From positions 1-64,000 of the forward strand of contig JANSXP010000019.1 in the NCBI GenBank assembly GCA_024742875.1: DNA of 64,000 bases, read 5' to 3'. This DNA comes from Planctomycetaceae bacterium (GTDB lineage: Bacteria; Planctomycetota; Planctomycetia; Planctomycetales; Planctomycetaceae). The position numbers and the translations under genes are program-made. The number at the start of each line of letters is the position of its first letter. Positions within the stretch are counted from its first letter, which is position 1. This document shows, one piece after another, positions 1 to 8,058 of the stretch. The notes under the pieces were generated by a model that did not search any database, was not told the DNA's origin, and saw nothing but the letters and a program-made list of their open reading frames with translations.

Positions 1-857
1 CCGCTTTCCAGCAGCCGCCGGGCCAGCAGACACCCCTGGCCAAACGGGTTGCGGCCATACGCGTCACGCAGCACGTCGTCCTCGTCATCCAGTTTAAAGG
101 CGGCGATGGATTCCGACTGCATCATGCGGACCGCCTGCTGATACGACTCCAGGTGACTCACCCCGGGGCCATCCGGTCGTTTTGCCAGGAAACGCCCTTC
201 CATGCCGGCCAGCAGCTTTAGGCGGGCATCGGTTTGTGCGGTGGTGATGCCGTCGCGGGCATTCAGATTGGCCACCTCAAAAGAGACGGCACTGTCTTCG
301 CCGCCCGCCATCTGCGCGTTGACAACCAATGGTGACCAGCCGGGCCCGAGAAAGCCGGGGCTGTACGCGGCCGGACTGAAGGCGCGAAACGGATTCACAC
401 TGATGTATGCCGGCAGATCGCAGTTGGCATCGTTCAGTTCCTTACCAAGAAACGAGCCGACCGTCGGATAGCGGATGGGCCCCTGCGGCAGGTAGCCGGT
501 GTGCATGAAGTAAGTCGCGCGTGTGTGGTCGCCTTCTTTGGTGGACATGGAACGCACGATGGCCAGTTTGTCGGCGATGCCGGCCACCTGAGGCAGGTGC
601 TCGCTGATCCTCACGCCGGGCACGCTGGTATCAATTGCCGTAGTGGGGCCGCCGTTCTCTTCTCCGGGCTTGGGGTCAAAGGTTTCCATCTGGCTGGGGC
701 CACCGGACATCCACAGCAGAATGCATTTTTTCTTTCGCTCTGTGCCGGGCTGTGCGGCGCGTGCGGCCAGGGCGGGCATCAGGGAAGAGGCCGTTGCGCC
801 CAGCAGACCCAGCCCGGCGTACTTGTTGAACATGCGGCGTGAAAAGGAGGGATTCAT
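1..857 (-). CDS. DUF1501 domain-containing protein (partial, C-terminus beyond window start)
   Basis: Minus-strand reading from 857: MNPSFSRRMFNKYAGLGLLGATASSLMPALAARAAQPGTERKKKCILLWMSGGPSQMETFDPKPG..., a Tat/Sec-like leader followed by the typical DUF1501 'LWMxGGPSQxxTFDPKPG' motif; open to the window edge. Confidence 0.9.
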   Translation of the reverse strand, partial: MNPSFSRRMFNKYAGLGLLGATASSLMPALAARAAQPGTERKKKCILLWMSGGPSQMETFDPKPGEENGGPTTAIDTSVPGVRISEHLPQVAGIADKLAIVRSMSTKEGDHTRATYFMHTGYLPQGPIRYPTVGSFLGKELNDANCDLPAYISVNPFRAFSPAAYSPGFLGPGWSPLVVNAQMAGGEDSAVSFEVANLNARDGITTAQTDARLKLLAGMEGRFLAKRPDGPGVSHLESYQQAVRMMQSESIAAFKLDDEDDVLRDAYGRNPFGQGCLLARRLLES

Positions 858-922
858 GATCACAGTTCCTGTGGAGGTGACTGATGTCGGAACGGAGTCG
901 TCCGTTCCGCGGCGGCAGACCC

Positions 923-2518
923 TTAGTGATTCAGCAGAAACTCGCTGCTGTTGAGCAAAGCCCAGAAGACGTCTGTCAGTGCGGCGTCGGCATCACCGGT
1001 GGCGCCGCCGCCTTTGACATATTCGACCATCGCGGCCGTTTCTTCGTTGGTTGGCTGGCGGGATAAGGCTGCCAGGTACAATGTTTCCAGTTTCTGTTCG
1101 GCCGTCATGGCAGGAAATTCCACAACCGCCCGCAGGGTGCGGCTTTCGTCCAGACTGGTCGCATTGCCAATGAATTCTCCGTTCATCATCGCCAGTGCCT
1201 GCAGAATGGTGGTTTCTCGATCCATGGAGGACTCGGCCGCATCCCGAAACAGATCCACAAACTGGGCACGCGGTGTATCCATCGCAATCACAAAGGGATT
1301 CTCCGTGCGGAACGGCTGATAGAATCCTGTTGCTTCTGCCAGACTGTCAAACAGCTGTTCGGGCGTCAGGCCTCGCAGGGCCGAGCGGGCAAAGTGGATG
1401 GGATCTTCCTGAGACTCATGCGTCTGTTCGCTGGACAGTTGATAGACGCGCGTGGCCGTGATGATGCGAACCACGTGGCGATAGTCATATCCGCTGGCGA
1501 TGAATTCCTGGGCCAGCAGGTCCAGGACCTCCGGATGCGAGGGCGGGTTGTTTTCGGAAAAGTCGTCCACCGGGTCGACGATGCCGCGGCCGAAGAACTG
1601 ATTCCACAATCGATTGACGGCCATGCGGGCAAAGTAAGGATTGTTGTCCGCCACAATCCAGTCGGCCAGCGCCTCGCGCGGAGACACCACTGACTCTTCC
1701 CAGTTGGGGGCGGTGCCTGTCAGAAATACGGCCGGCACCACTTCGTCCGTACCGGGAATGGCAATCGTGCGACGATCGCGATCTTCATTCATCACGGCCA
1801 TCATGTTGACCGGTTCGTCTTCGTCCGTTTCCGGTCGGGCGAAGCCGGAGTAGAAGGCTGCCATATTCCAGAACTGTGTCTGACTCCACTGGTCGAACGG
1901 ATGATCGTGGCACTGTGCGCAGTCCAGCCTCACACCCAGGAACGCGCGGGCCGTGCCGGAGGCGAGGTTTTCCGGTTTCAATTCCCGCACGGCAAAAAAT
2001 GCGTCGGGGCTGGTGGTGGCAAACAGGGCCGGTCCGGCATTGGCGTTCAGTTCGGCCGTGATGATTTCACGGACGATCTGGTCATAGGGCGTGCCTTTGG
2101 AAAAGTGTTCCCACAGCCACGCCTCAAAGCCGGGGATGACGCCGCGAAACTGAGGCTGATCGTTGGCCTGAGGAATCAGAGCGTTGCGCCACACCGTGGT
2201 AAAGTTGCGAACCGACGCCGGGCTGTCCAGCATGCGTTCCACCACCTGTGCTCGTTTGTCAGGCGATTCATCGGCCAGAAATTCACGCAGTTCGGACACG
2301 GCCGGAATACGGCCCGCCAGATCCAGTGACACGCGCCGCAGGTATTCGGCGTCCCCGGCCGGCTTTGCAGGCGTCACACTTTCCGCCTGCCAGGCCGCTT
2401 CAAACAGGCTGTCGATCCTGTCAGCGGTGCTCTGCACATTTGACTGTTCGGCAGATGCGGCACACGGCAGCAGGCTGAACAGGGCGAATGCGGCAATCAG
2501 AAATGGGGGCCGACACAT
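923..2518 (-). CDS. DUF1549/DUF1553 domain-containing protein
   Basis: ORF 923..2665; likely start MCRPPFLIAAFALFSLLPCAASA at 2518 (signal peptide). Motifs 'AEYLRRVSLDLAGRIPAVSELREFLAD', 'FLGVRLDCAQCHDHPFDQWSQTQFW', 'NRLWNQFFGRGIVDPVDDF'. Adjacent to DUF1501, the usual planctomycete pair. Confidence 0.9.
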   Translation of the reverse strand: MCRPPFLIAAFALFSLLPCAASAEQSNVQSTADRIDSLFEAAWQAESVTPAKPAGDAEYLRRVSLDLAGRIPAVSELREFLADESPDKRAQVVERMLDSPASVRNFTTVWRNALIPQANDQPQFRGVIPGFEAWLWEHFSKGTPYDQIVREIITAELNANAGPALFATTSPDAFFAVRELKPENLASGTARAFLGVRLDCAQCHDHPFDQWSQTQFWNMAAFYSGFARPETDEDEPVNMMAVMNEDRDRRTIAIPGTDEVVPAVFLTGTAPNWEESVVSPREALADWIVADNNPYFARMAVNRLWNQFFGRGIVDPVDDFSENNPPSHPEVLDLLAQEFIASGYDYRHVVRIITATRVYQLSSEQTHESQEDPIHFARSALRGLTPEQLFDSLAEATGFYQPFRTENPFVIAMDTPRAQFVDLFRDAAESSMDRETTILQALAMMNGEFIGNATSLDESRTLRAVVEFPAMTAEQKLETLYLAALSRQPTNEETAAMVEYVKGGGATGDADAALTDVFWALLNSSEFLLNH

Positions 2519-2761
2519 GGGAGTCTTTCCGAAACGCTCAAACACAGAAAATGACCTGGCCACAGGATCATCAACCAGACACGATTTGTCCACAATTGTA
2601 AGAAGAATCGGTCGGCTCATGGAAAAGCGAGCGTTTCGCAGCGAACGTTCTTCAAACTTGGGCAAAGTTGGGGAATGGGAAGCGTTTTTTCAGCCGTTTT
2701 TGTCTGCTCACGCCCGTGATGGTCGCCACAAACGCACTGCAGACGGTCAGTTTGCGGTCGG

Positions 2762-3400
2762 TCATTCTGAAGCCGGCCTTTGGGCAGACGACTGAGCGGC
2801 CCGCAACTGCGTCGAGCTGATATCCACACGAAACTCGGTTTCGGTCAGCACGTCAAACAGACTCTCAAAGCCCGCGGGAATCGGCAGCTGTTCGCGACCT
2901 CCAAACTGGGGCCGGCCATCCACGCGCGTCAGCCGGCCGCCCACCAGAAAGCGATGCCCCCGCTGCTGCAGTCGCCGGAGTGCCTCATCCCGCTGCGACG
3001 CACTGTCGTTGTAGAATCGGGAATCCAGCAGCCGTTCCGCTGTGTCAAATCCCATCACAAACGGGCACCCGGGGAACAGCACACCCTTTTCCAGAAACCG
3101 CCGTTCTCTGGTCAGCACGACTGTTTCGCCGGCGAACTGCTGCAGGCGATCCTTGACGGCCTGCCGGTCGATGTCCGGCTTGTCCACGTTGGTCAGGGAA
3201 ATTTCAAAGACCACGCGCCGCTGCAGACTGCGTTCTGCGAGTTGCCGAAGTTGTCGATGACCATCGTGCAGCGGATTGAACGAACCGGGAAAAACGGCTA
3301 CATCAGCCAGCCGTTCGTACGTCACAGCGCGGCCCTCTTTCCAGACCACGACGGGACAGCTGGCTGAGGGCAGGACAACAGAGGATTCTTCCGGAGGCAT
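2762..3400 (-). CDS. Nucleotidyltransferase-fold protein (nicotinate/nicotinamide-nucleotide adenylyltransferase-like)
   Basis: ORF 2762..3514; probable start at 3400 (MPPEESSVV...) or a downstream GTG. Contains 'VAVFPGSFNPLHDGHRQL', the GxFxPxHxGH signature of the nucleotidyltransferase superfamily. Confidence 0.7.
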   Translation of the reverse strand: MPPEESSVVLPSASCPVVVWKEGRAVTYERLADVAVFPGSFNPLHDGHRQLRQLAERSLQRRVVFEISLTNVDKPDIDRQAVKDRLQQFAGETVVLTRERRFLEKGVLFPGCPFVMGFDTAERLLDSRFYNDSASQRDEALRRLQQRGHRFLVGGRLTRVDGRPQFGGREQLPIPAGFESLFDVLTETEFRVDISSTQLRAAQSSAQRPASE

Positions 3401-3402
3401 GT

Positions 3403-3933
3403 ATGACAGACGTGTTTGACGATGACCTGGCGGCAGAGGTGGCCACCGCACTGCTGGCTGACGAACATCGTATCGTATTTGCCGAAAGCTGCACGGCCGG
3501 ACTGCTGGCCGCATCTGTGGCCCGTATTCCGGGCGTGTCCCGCGTGCTGGCCGGCAGTGCGGTGACCTATCAAATTCCCACCAAAACCGCCTGGTTGAAT
3601 ATCGACCCGGACACGGTGGAACAACATGACGTCGTCAGCGAACAAGTCAGCCGTGAGATGGCGACAGGAGCCCTCGCGCTGACACCCCACGCGACCATCA
3701 GCGCCAGCATCACGGGGCACCTGGGGCCCGATGCTCCCGCCTCGCTGGATGGCACAGCCTTTACGACTGTCTGCCTCCGCACAGCGGCCGGACTTTGCAG
3801 TCATTGCCGGAGGTTGCAACTGGTGACCCTGCAGACCGATGGTCTGCCGCAGCGACGGGCGCGACAGATCGATGCCGTTGGCCAGGTGCTGCGGTTCGTC
3901 CTGGAATGCCTGCGACAGAAAGACGCCGCATGA
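3403..3933 (+). CDS. CinA C-terminal domain family (nicotinamide-nucleotide amidohydrolase-like)
   Basis: 'AESCTAGLLAASVARIPGVSRVLAGSAVTYQIPTKTAWL...VSEQVSREMATGAL...SASITGHLGPD' matches the CinA/PncC C-terminal domain signature. Confidence 0.85.
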   Translation: MTDVFDDDLAAEVATALLADEHRIVFAESCTAGLLAASVARIPGVSRVLAGSAVTYQIPTKTAWLNIDPDTVEQHDVVSEQVSREMATGALALTPHATISASITGHLGPDAPASLDGTAFTTVCLRTAAGLCSHCRRLQLVTLQTDGLPQRRARQIDAVGQVLRFVLECLRQKDAA

Positions 3934-4538
3934 AACCCACGGTGCTGAAGCTCGGCGGCAGTTTACTGGATGTGCCGGATCTGGCGGATCGTGTGTTGCA
4001 CCTGGTGGATCAGGAACAGCTGCACCCGGCGATCGTGGTGACCGGTGGTGGCAGGCTGGCGGATGTCGTTCGTCTGTATGACGAACAGTGGGGACTGTCG
4101 GCAGACGTGAGTCATCAGCAGGCCATTGCCACCATGGGCATCAATGCGGCCGTGCTGCGCAGTCTGCATGAACGCTTTGTTGACAGCGTGAATCCGGCAC
4201 CACAGGCTGTCGGCGTTCCCGCGCCCGATCAACTACTCAAACAATGGGAGGCTGCCGGCAAAGCGAACCTGCCCGCCTCATGGGCCGTGACCAGTGATTC
4301 GATTGCTGCCTGGCTGGCCGCCCGCTTCGGGGCCCGTCAGCTGATTCTTCTGAAGTCGACGGATCCGTCGGCAGACGGCAGGCCGCCCGACATCCATCAA
4401 CTGCAGCAGACAGATTTGGTTGACCGCTGGTTGCCGCACGCACTGGGAGACGTGCCACAACTGTGGTGGTGCAATCTGCGAAATCCATCGCCTCAGTTGA
4501 TCTGCGTTGCAGCGCAGCCTGGTGGAGAGCGGCTTTAG
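3930..4538 (+). CDS. Amino-acid-kinase-fold protein (MfnE-like/uridylate kinase superfamily)
   Basis: Start ATG at 3930 overlaps the cinA stop (ATGA). MKPTVLKLGGSLLDVPDLADRVLHLVDQEQLHPAIVVTGGGRLADVVRLYDE...; 'KLGGS' and 'VTGGG' are amino-acid-kinase superfamily motifs. C1/methanofuran role is inference. Confidence 0.7.
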   Translation: MKPTVLKLGGSLLDVPDLADRVLHLVDQEQLHPAIVVTGGGRLADVVRLYDEQWGLSADVSHQQAIATMGINAAVLRSLHERFVDSVNPAPQAVGVPAPDQLLKQWEAAGKANLPASWAVTSDSIAAWLAARFGARQLILLKSTDPSADGRPPDIHQLQQTDLVDRWLPHALGDVPQLWWCNLRNPSPQLICVAAQPGGERL

Positions 4539-4563
4539 GATGAGCGGCCTGGTGAAGAGCGGC
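4517..4563. repeat. Direct repeat (17-bp unit, 16/17 identical, 30-bp period) flanking a stop codon
   Basis: gcctggtggagagcggc (4517-4533) and gcctggtgaagagcggc (4547-4563), either side of the kinase stop at 4538. Confidence 0.85.
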
Positions 4564-4573
4564 CGCAGCAGGG

Positions 4574-5824
4574 TCATAGCGAGCGGGGAGGATGAGGCCG
4601 CACTCCGGCCACGGCTTCGGCGACATGCTCGCAGCCGGCTGTGGGGTCCTGGGTGACGGGCGCCGTGGGCGTGCCGTCCGTCGCACAGTCACGCCGAATG
4701 CCACCCCGCAGCACGGAGCGTCGGCTGGTGCCGCCGGCAAAAATTCGCAGTGCGTAGCGGGCCTCGGCGTCGCCTCCGGTGGCGGCCGCAATGGTGGAAC
4801 GCACGACAAACGATTCCGGGTTGGCAGAAATACGCCGCAGATAACGGGCCTTTTCTTCCGGAGTGCACGTGCGGCCAACAAGCGGCTTCATCACGTCCAT
4901 GGAGTTATCTGTGCGGAAGATATAATCGTCGGGCGACTGCTCGGCCTGCATCAAACCGATGGGGCTGGCGGGAACGGTTGGCACCGTGGGCAGCAGTGGT
5001 TCGGTTCCCAGATAGTACCGAATCATCGAGGGAATCAGCGATGTGATCATCCGTCGATTAAACAGCCCGGTGCCTGGTGCGTTGAGCACCCGCACCATGC
5101 CCCGCTGTGCGGCGCGGACGATTCCCAGCACACCCTGCATGGAATCCGTGCGGTAGCAGCTGCTGTCCAGGTCTTCGTCCTGCAGCCGGCGAATCACAAG
5201 CGCAACAGGCTGCGTGCTTTGGCCACTGAGGTAACCGAGCCGGCCCTGTTCCATTTGCAGTCGCTGCTGTGTGGCAAACGGGATTCCCAGAAATTCAGCG
5301 AAGAAGCGATTCTCACGATAGACCGTATTGAAGGTGCCGGAGCCGAGCACAACAGCCTGCTGCCCATCGGGCAGCTTGCGCTGCAGATCCTCGCGGACAC
5401 TTCGCTGAAAGTTGGCGAACGCGTAGTTGGCGCTCGACGCGGCACTCGCGTCGCTGAGCAACTGACTGTAGCGATACAGTCCAAACGGGCAGCAGTAGTG
5501 ATCGTCAGCGAACCAAAAGTCACCGCGGGAATCACACACCAGATCAGCCGATCCCAGCCAGACGCGTCGCTGGAAGCTGGGCAGATACCCGTGCAGGTGC
5601 TGGCGTTCTGCTTCCATGACGGCCGCGATGCTGCTGTCCGCCGCGATCTCGGACTGAAAACGAAAACGGCCCGACAGGTCAGCAAGAAACAGCTCCACCG
5701 CTTCCAGTCGCTCCCGGAATGCGGCGTCAATCCGACTCCACGTCTCATCGCTGATCCCCGGATCGCTGGTGTCCGAGGATGAGAGTCGGCGGAATTTCAA
5801 ATTTGGATTGTCGTTACGAATCAC
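4574..5824 (-). CDS. Circularly permuted ATP-grasp family protein (stand-alone, divergent)
   Basis: 'RRLQDEDLDSSCYRTDSMQGVLGIVRAAQRGMVRVLNAPGTGLFNRRMITSLIPSMIRYYLGTEPLLPTVPT' aligns by eye with '[74 protein letters not shown]' of the gene at 59563..61047. Confidence 0.75.
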   Translation of the reverse strand: MIRNDNPNLKFRRLSSSDTSDPGISDETWSRIDAAFRERLEAVELFLADLSGRFRFQSEIAADSSIAAVMEAERQHLHGYLPSFQRRVWLGSADLVCDSRGDFWFADDHYCCPFGLYRYSQLLSDASAASSANYAFANFQRSVREDLQRKLPDGQQAVVLGSGTFNTVYRENRFFAEFLGIPFATQQRLQMEQGRLGYLSGQSTQPVALVIRRLQDEDLDSSCYRTDSMQGVLGIVRAAQRGMVRVLNAPGTGLFNRRMITSLIPSMIRYYLGTEPLLPTVPTVPASPIGLMQAEQSPDDYIFRTDNSMDVMKPLVGRTCTPEEKARYLRRISANPESFVVRSTIAAATGGDAEARYALRIFAGGTSRRSVLRGGIRRDCATDGTPTAPVTQDPTAGCEHVAEAVAGVRPHPPRSL

Positions 5825-6309
5825 CGTCTTGACCCCTGCGTCCGATTCACTGGAACCCGGGCACTGGTAGCTGACTTCTCGTAAAAGTTACTTCAGGCGA
5901 ACTGTGGTCTGCCACAGCTGTCGGAACGAATCCTCTGGCCCAATCCACAGGCTCCTGAAATCGCTCCGGCGGTAACAAACACACTCCCATCCGATCTTTT
6001 GCGGATTGAGGTCCATCTCCGTCGTGACTGATACGGGCACGTCCTGCACCGTACTTACTCCTGACTTCCTTCGGGTTTCACGATGCAAACGACATGCCAG
6101 AGCGATCTTCTTCGGACTCCCACACTGCGGATGAGGCGGACCACAGTTCCCTCAGGGGAAATTTCGGTGTGCACTTCTTCGTCCGGCTTCGGTGCAGGGC
6201 TGTGAGACGCAGGTCACGAACAGCGTTTCTGCGGGCAGCCGTCGGTGTGCGGTGAGCGGTTGCGTCTGCCCAGGCTGCCACACAATTTTTTTGCGAATGG
6301 CCGTCAGGG

Positions 6310-8058
6310 CTAATGGCCGGCCGGCTGGCCGTGTTTGCGTTTGTCGCTGCCGCCGACGCTTACGCCCGATTTCTGGGCAACCGCCTGACTGGCCGCCAGG
6401 CTCTCTGACGCAACCACTTTGTGACCTCGCTTACCCAGCTCCCCCTGCAAGCCGGCATGCAGGTCCGGCTCCAGGCGGATCACATTCGGCGCCCACTGAT
6501 GGTGAAATCGGGGGCTGTTGACCGCTACGGCAGGAGGCTGCCCGAAGACGAGGTGATTCAGAGTGACCTGCAGCGTGGCGGAAATGATTCGCGGCCCGCC
6601 GGAGGCACCTGCTGAGAAGACGGCCCGCCCGTCTTTCACCACGATCATGGGAGTCATGCTTGAAAGCGGTTTCTTGCCCGGCGCAATGGTGTTGGCTTCA
6701 CTTTGCATCAGTCCGTAAACATTTGGTTCACCAGGGCGGGCGGCAAAGTCATCGATCTGGTTGTTCAGCAGGATGCCCCATTCCGGCACCACCACAAAAC
6801 TGGCGAATGTGGTGTTGATGGTTTCGGTGCAGGCGACCGCGTTCCCGTGGCTGTCGACCACAGAAAAGTGGCTGGTGCCGCCGTCTTCCTGACCGAAGAA
6901 CCGACCATAGGCCTCCGGGGGGAGCGTCCTGGTCATGTCGATCCGCGAGGCGATTCGTGCGGCATAGTCATTGCTGATAAGCCGCTCAATAGGCACATCA
7001 ACAAAGTCCGAATCTCCCAGATACTCAGCTCGATCGGCGAAGGCATGTTTCATGGCTTCGGTCACGACGTGTACATAGTCCGCGCTGTTGTGCCCCAGCG
7101 ACGCCAGTGATCGGCCGCTGTCGCGTTCCCAGTGCTGCAGCGTGTTTAGCGTCTGCAGCAGCGCGACTCCTCCACTGGACGCGGGCGGCATGGCCAGCAG
7201 ACTGAACCCATGAAACTCGCCACTGAGGGGCTGGCGAATCACGGGAACCTTCGTGGATGCCAGATCATCCAGCGTCAGCACGCCGCCCTGCTCACGACTG
7301 GCACTGACAATCGCCATCGCCACTTCACCCTCGTAAAACGCCCGCTCGCCTTCGGCGGCCAGCTTCTTCAGCAGCGGCAGCTGGGGCGAATGAAAGCGAT
7401 CTCCCGCCTGCCAAATGACGCCGTTGTTCAGATAGTGTTTTTTGAGAGCGGCGAACTTCTTTTCATAGTCGGGATAACGCCGCAGTCTGGCCAGAGTGCT
7501 CGCCTGCACGCTGATGTCATGCTGATCAATGGTCACGCCCTGTTCGGCCAGTCGAATGGCGGGTTCCAGCAGAGTCTTTAGCGGCAGCGTGCCGTACTCG
7601 CGGGCAGCCAGACACAGGCCGGCCACGGTTCCGGGAATACCGCAGGCACGACCTCCGCGAACACTTCCCGACTCTCGATCGTCCCCGGGACCGGCCGTCG
7701 AAAACATGTCCCGACTGGAAGCCGCAGGGGCACGCTCTCGATAATCAATGGCCACGGCCTGCTGTCGTTCGGCATTCCAGATCACCATGAAGCCGCCGCC
7801 GCCAACTCCGCAGCTGGCCGGCCGCACCACGGACAGGGCAAACGAGGTGGCGATCGCCGCGTCCACCACATTGCCACCACGGCGCAGCATTTCGGCGCCC
7901 GCCTGGCTGGCCGCCTGATGGTCGGCGGCCACCACGCCGTGCTCAAACGAGGCCGTCGTCTGCGCAGCAGCCTGCTGGCCAGGCAGCAGGCCGTTCAGAA
8001 TGATGAGGGCACAGGACAGGGCCGTCAAAGAACGTCGATCGGGCAGCAAACAGCTCAT
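6310..8058 (-). CDS. ggt: Gamma-glutamyltransferase family protein
   Basis: Start ATG at 8058 (MSCLLPDRRSLTALSCALIILNG..., signal peptide). 'HQAASQAGAEMLRRGGNVVDAAIATSFALSVVRPASCGVGGGGFMVIW', 'DGGTSHFSVVDSHGNAVACTETINTTF' (catalytic Thr region), 'KKPLSSMTPMIV'. Confidence 0.92.
   Translation of the reverse strand: MSCLLPDRRSLTALSCALIILNGLLPGQQAAAQTTASFEHGVVAADHQAASQAGAEMLRRGGNVVDAAIATSFALSVVRPASCGVGGGGFMVIWNAERQQAVAIDYRERAPAASSRDMFSTAGPGDDRESGSVRGGRACGIPGTVAGLCLAAREYGTLPLKTLLEPAIRLAEQGVTIDQHDISVQASTLARLRRYPDYEKKFAALKKHYLNNGVIWQAGDRFHSPQLPLLKKLAAEGERAFYEGEVAMAIVSASREQGGVLTLDDLASTKVPVIRQPLSGEFHGFSLLAMPPASSGGVALLQTLNTLQHWERDSGRSLASLGHNSADYVHVVTEAMKHAFADRAEYLGDSDFVDVPIERLISNDYAARIASRIDMTRTLPPEAYGRFFGQEDGGTSHFSVVDSHGNAVACTETINTTFASFVVVPEWGILLNNQIDDFAARPGEPNVYGLMQSEANTIAPGKKPLSSMTPMIVVKDGRAVFSAGASGGPRIISATLQVTLNHLVFGQPPAVAVNSPRFHHQWAPNVIRLEPDLHAGLQGELGKRGHKVVASESLAASQAVAQKSGVSVGGSDKRKHGQPAGH

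Noticed and set aside
4592-5782. 396-aa + strand ORF antisense to the stand-alone ATP-grasp
   Set aside because: No motif; the minus-strand frame aligns with the other ATP-grasp proteins.
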